From Pedobacter sp. ISL-64 (GTDB lineage Bacteria > Bacteroidota > Bacteroidia > Sphingobacteriales > Sphingobacteriaceae): 64,000 nt of DNA. The DNA lies in assembly GCF_018613605.1 (NCBI RefSeq), contig NZ_JAGGPU010000006.1, positions 759,246 to 823,245 on the forward strand. Reading direction: 5' to 3'. Of the stretch, positions 35,892 to 44,349 are shown piece after piece (positions within the stretch are counted from its first letter, which is position 1; the number at the start of each line of letters is the position of its first letter). The position numbers were made by a program, and so were the translations under genes. The notes beneath the pieces are model-generated. The model saw nothing but the letters and a program-made list of their open reading frames with translations. It searched no databases and was not told the origin of the DNA.

Positions 35892-38800
35892 TTAAAGTTT
35901 AATGTTGATACCCATATTGATCGATCGCTGGATCGGATAATTTCCATTGTACACCTCCGGATCTACGCGATCGCAAGCGGCTAGTGTTAGCAAATTAGTA
36001 GCATTGCCAAATACCCTGATGCTCTGTAAACCAATTTTCTTAGCCCAATAGTCCGGTATCGTGTAACCTACCTCAACATTTTTTAAGCGTGCGTAATTGC
36101 CCGAGTGCTGCCAGAAAGTAGAGGTAGCTTCGTTATTGATGTTTGTACCAATCGATAATCTGGGCATAGCAGCGGTAGCTGCTGTTTGAGGAGTCCAACG
36201 GTCGAGATTTTGTTCCCAAGCCTGTCCAAAACCATTGTTTTGAAAGGCCCACTCCGTATTTCCGCTCAGGTAAATGGTGCGGTTCATTGCCCCTTGTATC
36301 AACGCACTAAAATCGAATCCTTTAAATTGAAAGCCTAAATTTAAGCCATAGTAAAACAATGGTTTTGCATTACCGATTGCTGTTTGATCCAGCTGATTGA
36401 TGATTCCATCCCCATTCAGGTCGCGGTATTTAATATCACCAGGCTGTGCGGTGTACCCTTCCAATTTGGCGCTGCTATTTACTTCAGCGTTATTTTGAAA
36501 TAAGCCATCAGCAATGTATCCAAAGCGCTGGCCAACGGCCTGCCCTGTTCTGGCCATCCAAGAAAAAGGTTGGTTTACCTCATTTTGATAGAGCACTTTC
36601 GATTGTTGCAATCCACCTGTAGCGGCAACATAATAGCTAAAATCATTCACCGTTTGCTGGAAATTCAGTTTGAAATCCCAACCGGTATATCTGCTCTGGC
36701 CAATGTTTTCTAATGGATAGTTCTGTCCGATAAGCGCAGAGTTTTTACCTCGTTGCATCAACAGATCATAATATTTATTACGGTAATATTCGACAGTAAA
36801 ACTCAACTTGTTATCTAAAATCGCACCCTGTAAGCCTATATTAAACTTATTTGCTTTTTCCCATGTAATATTCGGATTGGCTAAAGGCTGTTCATAAATA
36901 CTGGTATTGGAACCTGGAGTAGAACCAAAATAAGTAGCTGTTCCATCAAAATACCTTTGAATGTAAACAAAGTAGCCAGGATTATCGTTTCCGGTTTTAC
37001 CATAAGAACCATACAGTTTTAAGCTGCTTAACCATTTAGTATCTTTTAAAAAATTTTCTTTATTGATGTTCCAGGCTAAAGCCATGGCAGGAAAAAATCC
37101 ATACTTATAATCGCCTGATGGCGGATAATAATTTGATCCATTATATCCAAAAGCCACATCGGCAACATATTTCTCATCGAAATTATACGATGCCTTTCCC
37201 GAAATTCCTTGTACAGTATAAGGAAGATCTGAACCTGTAAATGAATTATCGTGGTTGGCGAGTAAAACTGCACTTACGCCATGTTTGTTAAAATTGCGGT
37301 CGTAACCAAGTGTTAGCTCCTCATAATCTGAGTGCCCCTGGTAATTAATGCCTGTATAATTGTTTTGTGTACCAATGCTACCATATTGCGTATAGACTTT
37401 GGTTGTTGGATTATAGAAAAAACTGGCGAACGACTTATTTCTATAGGTATTCTCAGACAATGTTGCATAAATTGAGGCCTTAGCTTTTAGCCAAAGTCCT
37501 TTTGTAATTTCATCAAATGTTCTTTTCAAGAATAAATCGGCAGATACATCTCTCTTATATGTTCCAATATAACCTGATGAAATAGCTTGGGCATAAACGT
37601 TGTTCTGATAAGATGAAGTGGTAGCAAAACTTCCATTTGGATTATAAATTGGATAGGCATTGTTCGGTGTACTATAAATGGAACCCAATATTGATTGCGA
37701 ACCATAACCGGGTTCGTTTCCATTGATTAAACGCCCCATCAGATTAATTCCTGCTGATAGTTTCTTACTGATCTGCAGATCTACATTGGAACGGATGACA
37801 TAACTTTTGTAATCGTTGTCGGTATTGTAAGTATTAAGATCTGAAGTCCTGAAAAGTCCATTTTGATCTACATGCTCAACAGCGACAAAGTATTTTCCAA
37901 AATCATTACCTCCCGATACATTTAAGGTATAATGATTGAAACGCGAAGTGGGCTTAGTTACCAAATCTTTCCAGTTTACATCGGGGTGGCCTTGTGAGTC
38001 GCTTCCGGTTTGGTAAGCCTGTAGGTCTGCTGCTGTATAAATTGGTGTTAGGCCATCATTCACCCTAGCCTCGTTGTATAAACTGGCATATTGAAATGAA
38101 TTTAAGCCCTGTGGGAGTTTAAGTGATTTTTGAAATGCAGTTTGCGCAGTAAATGAAATCGTTTGCTTTGCCTTAGATCCCCTTCTGGTCGTAATTAAAA
38201 TTGCACCACTTGCTCCTTTTACACCTAACATTGCTGTTGAAACAGCATCTTTTAAAACCGTAATCGACTCGATCTCTTCCATATTAAAAATGGTGAGTGG
38301 CCTTGGTATACCGTCGACAATAATTACCGGGTTTTGTCCTCTCAGCGACATCGTGACTGCATCAGAACCTAATGATCCAAGTGAAAGTAATGAAGCGGTT
38401 CCATCAGTCCGGCCTTCGGAGCCTAATCTGCCCGAATTTTGATTGGTATATAAACCTGCTAAACGTCCGGTAATGGCCGATTTTATAGAAGTTACAGCAG
38501 TTTTGGTTAAATCTGTCGTATAAACAGCATCAGTTGCCATGGTGGATAACGATTGTTTAACCGTTTGATCATAGAGTATTCTAACTGGTTTTAATGCTGC
38601 AACGCCTGGATTTTTGCTGCTCACCATAATCACATTCTGGTCTTTCCTGATCTCAAGTTTTAGCACCAATGCGTTTGAAGCATAAACTTCAATCAGATCG
38701 CCAGTGCCATAGCTTAACTCAGCAATACCGTTGACATCGGTAATGGCACTGGTTTTATTTTTCGTGTTAACAAGCTTAGCGCCTACAAGGGGGAGCTGAT

Positions 38801-38957
38801 TTTCATCAACTAGGTAGAGGGATGGAGCCTTTTGCAGTGTATCAATATTCTGCTTAAAATTCAGGGCAGATTTAGCCTCGTTAGAAGCGTGCACCGGGAT
38901 GATTTTAAACAGCAATAAAAACACAACCGAAAATTTCAGTAGTAATTTTTTTTGCAT
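35892..38957 (-). CDS. SusC/RagA-like TonB-dependent transporter with atypical N-terminus
   Basis: A 1021-residue outer-membrane transporter and first gene of the susC-susD-susC-susD operon. The signal peptide ends near VHAS. The carboxypeptidase-like domain is divergent (PSLYLVDENQLPLVGAKLVN), and the usual SusC signature GYGTQKK is missing, replaced by KPVRILYDQTVKQSLSTMA. The plug (AITGRLAGLYTNQNSGRLGS, SITVLKDAVSTAMLGVKG) and the barrel ending in NMGINIKL are normal, though the last residue is Leu rather than Phe. It may have changed its contact with TonB or with the plug. The family assignment remains clear. Confidence 0.9.
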   Translation of the reverse strand: MQKKLLLKFSVVFLLLFKIIPVHASNEAKSALNFKQNIDTLQKAPSLYLVDENQLPLVGAKLVNTKNKTSAITDVNGIAELSYGTGDLIEVYASNALVLKLEIRKDQNVIMVSSKNPGVAALKPVRILYDQTVKQSLSTMATDAVYTTDLTKTAVTSIKSAITGRLAGLYTNQNSGRLGSEGRTDGTASLLSLGSLGSDAVTMSLRGQNPVIIVDGIPRPLTIFNMEEIESITVLKDAVSTAMLGVKGASGAILITTRRGSKAKQTISFTAQTAFQKSLKLPQGLNSFQYASLYNEARVNDGLTPIYTAADLQAYQTGSDSQGHPDVNWKDLVTKPTSRFNHYTLNVSGGNDFGKYFVAVEHVDQNGLFRTSDLNTYNTDNDYKSYVIRSNVDLQISKKLSAGINLMGRLINGNEPGYGSQSILGSIYSTPNNAYPIYNPNGSFATTSSYQNNVYAQAISSGYIGTYKRDVSADLFLKRTFDEITKGLWLKAKASIYATLSENTYRNKSFASFFYNPTTKVYTQYGSIGTQNNYTGINYQGHSDYEELTLGYDRNFNKHGVSAVLLANHDNSFTGSDLPYTVQGISGKASYNFDEKYVADVAFGYNGSNYYPPSGDYKYGFFPAMALAWNINKENFLKDTKWLSSLKLYGSYGKTGNDNPGYFVYIQRYFDGTATYFGSTPGSNTSIYEQPLANPNITWEKANKFNIGLQGAILDNKLSFTVEYYRNKYYDLLMQRGKNSALIGQNYPLENIGQSRYTGWDFKLNFQQTVNDFSYYVAATGGLQQSKVLYQNEVNQPFSWMARTGQAVGQRFGYIADGLFQNNAEVNSSAKLEGYTAQPGDIKYRDLNGDGIINQLDQTAIGNAKPLFYYGLNLGFQFKGFDFSALIQGAMNRTIYLSGNTEWAFQNNGFGQAWEQNLDRWTPQTAATAAMPRLSIGTNINNEATSTFWQHSGNYARLKNVEVGYTIPDYWAKKIGLQSIRVFGNATNLLTLAACDRVDPEVYNGNYPIQRSINMGINIKL

Positions 38958-39111
38958 ACTAAGGGATGGTTGGTTTAAAAAATTCTGCTCAGGTGAGCGG
39001 GTTTGTTTAATTGGTTATTTTAAAAAAGTATTAGTTAAATGCTTTTCAATTTGTAGGGAAAGATGTTAAATAAAATGTCGTTTTTTGCTCATATCTTATT
39101 TGTTTGTTACT

Positions 39112-39256
39112 TGGTCTAACAAAGTAACCATTAAATTACCCCTCAACTGAGGGGTAATACGGTAATAAATAGGGGTTAAATTGTTATTTTTAGGCCTTTT
39201 ATGCTGTTTTTTTGCTTTTTGGCTAGAAATTAAACGTTAAATAAACGTTTAATTTT
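39112..39256 (-). promoter_or_regulatory. Promoter B: bipartite regulatory site for susC-susD-susC-susD
   Basis: On the minus strand: TAAACGTTTA with a second ACGTT copy (39229-39256), then about 80 bases on the CCCC runs at 39172-39175 and 39151-39154 (21 apart), then 25 bases to TTTG of GGTTACTTTG (39120-39123). It differs from A and C by an added mirror half-site: ATTACCCCTCA-AC-TGAGGGGTAAT is a perfect inverted repeat at 39135-39158. The leader to the susC start is about 150 bases. Confidence 0.75.
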
Positions 39257-39351
39257 AGAAAAGAAAGATTCGATAATCCATCTTCTTAAAGTGATATTGA
39301 TTTAACAGATTAACCAGTTACCTTGCTTTAAAACCGGATGGAAGCAAAAAA

Positions 39352-39385
39352 TCTCCGAACCTTTCTTTACAGCAAGATCCGGAGA
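39352..39385 (-). terminator. Terminator of the susC-susD operon at 39413-44076
   Basis: Stem TCTCCGAACCTT / AAGATCCGGAGA, all pairs including two G-U, with a 10-base loop. On the minus strand it is followed by TTTTTTGC. It lies 28 bases past the susD stop. Confidence 0.8.
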
Positions 39386-39412
39386 GTGAATTATTTAGGT
39401 AACCCGGATGTT

Positions 39413-41038
39413 TTAATAGCCCGGGTTTTGAGTCAACACCGCATCTTTATTTAATTGTATTTCGCTTAAAGGAATTGGCAATAACAAATTTTTTGTCGTT
39501 AAACCTGTAATAGGTTTTGATGCATCGTTCGCGTTTAAACGAAGTGTACGTTCTACTAAAGTTCCGGTCCTCATCAGCGTCATTCTCCTATTTTCCTCGC
39601 CGATCAACTCTCGGGCTCTTTCATCAAGAATAAAATCTTTAGTCATTTCAGCTGCACTAACCTGAGCTGCATTTGCCCTTGTTCTAAGTACATTTATTGT
39701 TGTGGCAGCTTCAGCTGTTTTACCTTGAGCAACCTGAGCTTCAGCTAACAGAAGGTAAGTTTCGCCCAAACGCATCAAAATAAAATCTTTGATCATCGCA
39801 TAACCAAAAGTATCATTAGGATCAAAAGCGCCCCATTTGGTTGTACTTGGGCAAATATTGACTAACGTATCAGGACCGGTAAAAGGAACCTGTTTGCCAT
39901 ATCTTGCAGCATATATAGGATTCGGGTCATTGTAATAATATCTTCTGCGGATGTTGTATTGAGAGTTACGGATATCGTTACCTTTATACAATCCGTAAAG
40001 CACCCAGTTACTTAGGCGCAACCTGCCAATCGAACGCCCGCCTAACGAATCGGCCAAAGCCATTCCTGCAATGTTGTAATAAGCAGCGCCCCATACCCTT
40101 CTTTGCTGTGGATTATCGGTAATACCGCCAACTACCGCAGTTGGGTTTTCCTGCTCTAACACCCAAATAGCCTCTGTATTGCCCTGAACTCTTCTTTCAT
40201 TTCCATATTGGAACATGTCTGAATAATAATCTCCTGGCTGGCCAGTTTTAACACCATAACGGTTTCTGATCAGACTAAATTTTCCACTACTGATAATGGC
40301 CTGTGCCTGTTGTTCAGCTAAATCAGGTTTCCCGATCCGGAGATAAACTTCAGCCAGAAGTTGCATGGCCATAAATTTATTTGCCCTGCCGTACATTTTT
40401 CCTTTGGTATTGGTTTTTACCGCTTCAATATCAGGAAGATTTGCTGCAGCAAAAAGCAAATCTGCTACGATGAGGTTGTTTACATCGGCTATTGGTGCCC
40501 TTACAAAATCTATTTTAGGCCCTGTCAATGCTTGCGTAACCAGCGGTACACCACCAAACAAAGTAGCTAAATTATTATAAGCATAAGCCCTGAAAAACTT
40601 AGCTTCGGCACTTACTGAATTTTTGCCTGCTGCACTTAAAGTGGTAACGCTTGGATTTTCTATGCCATCTAAAATAATATTCGTTAAGTTAACCATGATG
40701 TAGTTTCTATTCCAGGTGCGGCCAGCACCAACATCTAAAGATGTTAATAAAGCGTAGTTATAGTAAGGTATTTCTACACCTTGCTGGTTATTTGTTGCAT
40801 TTGCAACATCGGTTCCTACCTGCCAAACACTTGGCCAGCCTTGTTGATCGGCCCAGGAGAATATAGTACTGGTATGATTATATAAACCAATTAGTGAGGC
40901 TTCAAACCCAAGTGAATCGGTAAGTGTTAATGGTGTATATGAAGAAAATGGTTTCTCATCTAAGTAAGATTTTTTGCAAGATGAAAATGCAATAAATAAT
41001 ACGGATAGAGATGCGAATATGGTTATATATTTTTTCAT
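39413..41038 (-). CDS. SusD/RagB-family lipoprotein
   Basis: A 541-residue SusD protein with a lipobox before Cys (AFSSC) and KSYLDEKPFSSYTPLTLTD typical of the SusD N-terminus. Helical repeats (AEAKFFRAYAYNNLATLFGG) and the C-terminal segment DFILDERARELIGEENRR, ending NPGY. Here the usual W-DI-RW block is replaced by RRMTLMRTGTLVER, which is the variant of a second SusD subgroup. Starts 11 bases after its susC. It is the partner of the SusC at 41050. Confidence 0.94.
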   Translation of the reverse strand: MKKYITIFASLSVLFIAFSSCKKSYLDEKPFSSYTPLTLTDSLGFEASLIGLYNHTSTIFSWADQQGWPSVWQVGTDVANATNNQQGVEIPYYNYALLTSLDVGAGRTWNRNYIMVNLTNIILDGIENPSVTTLSAAGKNSVSAEAKFFRAYAYNNLATLFGGVPLVTQALTGPKIDFVRAPIADVNNLIVADLLFAAANLPDIEAVKTNTKGKMYGRANKFMAMQLLAEVYLRIGKPDLAEQQAQAIISSGKFSLIRNRYGVKTGQPGDYYSDMFQYGNERRVQGNTEAIWVLEQENPTAVVGGITDNPQQRRVWGAAYYNIAGMALADSLGGRSIGRLRLSNWVLYGLYKGNDIRNSQYNIRRRYYYNDPNPIYAARYGKQVPFTGPDTLVNICPSTTKWGAFDPNDTFGYAMIKDFILMRLGETYLLLAEAQVAQGKTAEAATTINVLRTRANAAQVSAAEMTKDFILDERARELIGEENRRMTLMRTGTLVERTLRLNANDASKPITGLTTKNLLLPIPLSEIQLNKDAVLTQNPGY

Positions 41039-41049
41039 GATGATGATAA

Positions 41050-44000
41050 TTAACGTAATGAAACATTTAAACCCAGAACAAAAGTTCTTGTTATTGGATA
41101 ATTATTTGTCCAATCTGCCGCGAATGCCTGCTGATTAGCTCCAGAATTCCCTGATCCTCTACCATAAGTAGTTTGCTCAGGATCCCAGCCTACCCAATTG
41201 GTGAAAGTGTGCAGGTTACGGCCACTTGCATAAACGGTTAAACTACCCAGGTGAAGTTTATCTAAAATGTGTTGTGAAAATACATAGCTTAATGTTACAT
41301 CCTTGATTCTGGTGTAACTCGCATCAGATGCATAACCGTATCCTAAAGTATTATTGTAAGACAAAGCCGGGCGGGTTTGGCTTTGGTTTTCTGGAGTCCA
41401 GTAACCGATCTCTGCTGGCGTATTTCTTCTACCTGTTTCATCTCCATAGGTTAAATCAGGATTGTTTCTCGTTATACCTTGTGCAGTTTGAATAAATACG
41501 CTTAAGTTAATATTTTTATAATGAAGAGTGTTGGTTATACCACCGGTCCATTTCGGGGCGGTTTGCCCAAGAATGGTTCTGTCATCACCAGTAATTTTTC
41601 CGTCACCATTTAAATCAGCAAACTTTAAGCTACCTGGTTTTGCTGTTGGATCCTGCTTAGAAACATCTTCGCCCGTTTGCCAAACACCAGTCATTTTGTA
41701 ATCATATACGACATTGATGGGCTGTCCTATAAACCACCTGTTTCCCAAGTCGTCTTTACCATCGCCATACAAATCGTCGATCTTATTTTTATTGGTCGCA
41801 AAAACAACCATTGTTTCCCAACGGAAGTTTTTTCCTGCAATGTTTTGAGTATTCAAAGTTAGCTCTAAACCATTATTGGTCGTTTTACCAATGTTTTCTA
41901 AAACTCTTGAGTAACCTGTAATAATTGGCAAACTTCTATTCAGTAACAAACCACTTGTTTTATTCTGGTAGGCTTCTACACTACCGGTAACCCGGTTATT
42001 AAGGATTCCAAAATCTAAACCAATGTTTGCCGTTTTGGTGGTTTCCCATTGTAACATGATATTACCCAAATTATTTGGGATAACGCCAATTGTACTTATT
42101 CCGTTAAAAGGAGAACGGGATGAACCTTCAGTGGTGATGGTATTATAAACACCAACAGCTTCATTACCAGTTTTGCCATACGATAACCTCAATTTCAAAT
42201 TGCTGATAAGTTTAACATTTTTCATGAAATTTTCGTTGATAACATTCCAGCCAATTGCTGCCGATGGGAAAACACCATACTTGGTTGTATTTGCACCAAA
42301 TACGGATGAACCATCTCTACGTGCCGTTAAAGTAAATAAATAGCGGCTATCATAGGAGTAAAATAAACGGCCCATCTGTGAGTTCAGGCCATATCTATCG
42401 CGATAAGAACCACTTGTTTGTGTAGCACCTGCCCCTAGGTTATCCAAACCTAATTCATCATTAATAAAGCCGGTAGCGCCTGCCGTGGTTGAATTGTATT
42501 TACGTTCTTGTGCACTATATAAGGCAGTAAAATCGAAATGATGCTTTTTAATATCCTTAGAATACGTTAAGATATTTTCTATAGTATAACTATTGGTAGA
42601 TGCATTAACACTTCTTGCAGTTCCATTATTATCATTTGCTAAGCGCCCTATGTAACTACCTGATCTTTCAGGAAAATAAGTATAACCGGCGTTTAATCTA
42701 AATTTAAGACCTGTTAATGCACCTGGAAATTTTACCTCGGCATAACCGTTTCCATTAATATTGGTTGTTCTACCAATCTGTGTTGTTTTTAAGCCTAATA
42801 ATGGATTGGTGTAAAGCAACTCAGGACTCATTGGGAAGATTGTGTATGATCCATTTGCATTATACTCCTGACCATAAGGACTCATTGCAGTAGCGAACAA
42901 CAAATTTGCCCTTCCACCATCGAAATTATTACTGGTTAAAAATAGTGATGTACCTACAGTTAAAAAACTGGTAACGTTTACATCTAAGTTTGATCTTAAG
43001 CTGACACGATTGAACTGGTATCCTTTTACCACTCCTTTTTGATCTAAATAATCTCCAGAAATAAAATATTTTACGTCAGGGGATCCGCCAGAGATACTTA
43101 CGTTATGATCCTGAATTTTACCTTGCTGTGTAGCCTCGTCTACCCAATCGATAGTAGTACCTGCATTGTAAGCAGGAAGTTCTCCGATATTTGGAACCGG
43201 TCTGGTTTGTGTTTGATTGGTTTGTTTAAGAAAATCAGCATATTTCTGCAGGTATTCTGCTCCGCTCCGGGGTTCTAAAATATGGGCCATATTATCAATC
43301 CCCACATAACCGTTATAACGAATTACGGGTTTACCAGTTGTTCCCCTTTTCGTGGTAACTAAGATTACGCCATTTGAACCATTTGTACCATAAATAGCTG
43401 TGGCGCTCGCATCTTTCAAAATCTCTACCGATGCAATATCATTGGGGTTAATATCATTTAACGAGCCACCTGTTTTAGTTAACGGAACACCATCTACCAC
43501 TACATAAGGACCTGCATTGGCTGTTATAGAGTTTTGTCCGCGGATTAAGGCACTAGGCTGACTTCCAGGAACAGATGATGTAGTGGTAACATTTACCCCT
43601 GCTACTGCGCCTTCGATTGATTGAAGGACATTCGTTACAGGTAGTTGCGACAACCTTGCTTTAGGTACAGAAACAATCGAACCAGTAACATCAGAACGTT
43701 TTTGCGTACCATAACCTATTACAACTACATCTTGTAAGTTTTTATCCTTATCCTCTGCAAGGATGATGCTCAATTGCGTGTCATTAGCTACCAATATGGT
43801 ATTGGTTACATAACCTACAAAAGTAATCACTAAACTTTCTCCTTTTTGGGCTGATATTTTGAAATTTCCATTGGCATCGCTGGCCACCACCTGAGTAGTT
43901 CCCTTAACACTAATGGAGGCACCTGGAATGGGGTTACCTTGATTATCTTTTATTTTTCCAGAAATTGAGATTTGAGCAGTTTGTGCAATTGAATCGTTTG

Positions 44001-44076
44001 ATTTACCTAAGGATAGGATTAAAGCAAACAAAAACATTACCGCACACTTAGATGTGGCTAGTAGTTTTCTTTTCAT
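41050..44076 (-). CDS. SusC/RagA-family TonB-dependent transporter
   Basis: A 1008-residue outer-membrane transporter. Signal peptide, carboxypeptidase-regulatory-like domain (ISISGKIKDNQGNPIPGASI), signature QDVVVIGYGTQKR, plug (IEGAVAGVNVTTTSSVPGSQ, VEILKDASATAIYGTNG) and barrel ending in GLNVSLR, one residue beyond the usual terminal Phe or Leu. First gene of a two-gene operon with its SusD, driven by promoter C with a leader of about 130 bases. It likely imports galactan-derived oligosaccharides, since the enzyme operon lies directly upstream. Confidence 0.95.
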   Translation of the reverse strand: MKRKLLATSKCAVMFLFALILSLGKSNDSIAQTAQISISGKIKDNQGNPIPGASISVKGTTQVVASDANGNFKISAQKGESLVITFVGYVTNTILVANDTQLSIILAEDKDKNLQDVVVIGYGTQKRSDVTGSIVSVPKARLSQLPVTNVLQSIEGAVAGVNVTTTSSVPGSQPSALIRGQNSITANAGPYVVVDGVPLTKTGGSLNDINPNDIASVEILKDASATAIYGTNGSNGVILVTTKRGTTGKPVIRYNGYVGIDNMAHILEPRSGAEYLQKYADFLKQTNQTQTRPVPNIGELPAYNAGTTIDWVDEATQQGKIQDHNVSISGGSPDVKYFISGDYLDQKGVVKGYQFNRVSLRSNLDVNVTSFLTVGTSLFLTSNNFDGGRANLLFATAMSPYGQEYNANGSYTIFPMSPELLYTNPLLGLKTTQIGRTTNINGNGYAEVKFPGALTGLKFRLNAGYTYFPERSGSYIGRLANDNNGTARSVNASTNSYTIENILTYSKDIKKHHFDFTALYSAQERKYNSTTAGATGFINDELGLDNLGAGATQTSGSYRDRYGLNSQMGRLFYSYDSRYLFTLTARRDGSSVFGANTTKYGVFPSAAIGWNVINENFMKNVKLISNLKLRLSYGKTGNEAVGVYNTITTEGSSRSPFNGISTIGVIPNNLGNIMLQWETTKTANIGLDFGILNNRVTGSVEAYQNKTSGLLLNRSLPIITGYSRVLENIGKTTNNGLELTLNTQNIAGKNFRWETMVVFATNKNKIDDLYGDGKDDLGNRWFIGQPINVVYDYKMTGVWQTGEDVSKQDPTAKPGSLKFADLNGDGKITGDDRTILGQTAPKWTGGITNTLHYKNINLSVFIQTAQGITRNNPDLTYGDETGRRNTPAEIGYWTPENQSQTRPALSYNNTLGYGYASDASYTRIKDVTLSYVFSQHILDKLHLGSLTVYASGRNLHTFTNWVGWDPEQTTYGRGSGNSGANQQAFAADWTNNYPITRTFVLGLNVSLR

Positions 44077-44205
44077 TTTTTAAGATTATTTGGTTAGTTA
44101 ATAATTGAACCGCGAGAGGAATTCAAAAGGGTAGTCTGTCAAAATATTTTATTAAAATATTAGTCAGACCTGATGTGGAAATTATGCATGAATGGAGATG
44201 AATTG

Positions 44206-44349
44206 ATTACAACAAAGTAACCATAAAATCCTAGTGGAGTGAGGGGTAATACGGTAATAAGTAGGGGCTAAATTGTTACTTTTTGTTAGAATTTGGCTTT
44301 TTAACCCCTATTTTGAAGATTTTTAAACGTTTAGTCTACGTTTAATTTT
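44206..44349 (-). promoter_or_regulatory. Promoter C: bipartite regulatory site for susC-susD at 41050
   Basis: On the minus strand: ACGTAGAC-TAAACGTTTA (44321-44345), about 80 bases on the CCCC runs at 44264-44267 and 44243-44246 (21 apart), then 24 bases to TTTG of GGTTACTTTG (44213-44216). The upstream element overlaps the last codons and stop of the GH35 gene. An extra AACCCCTA at 44303-44310 on the plus strand mirrors the half-site. Confidence 0.75.
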
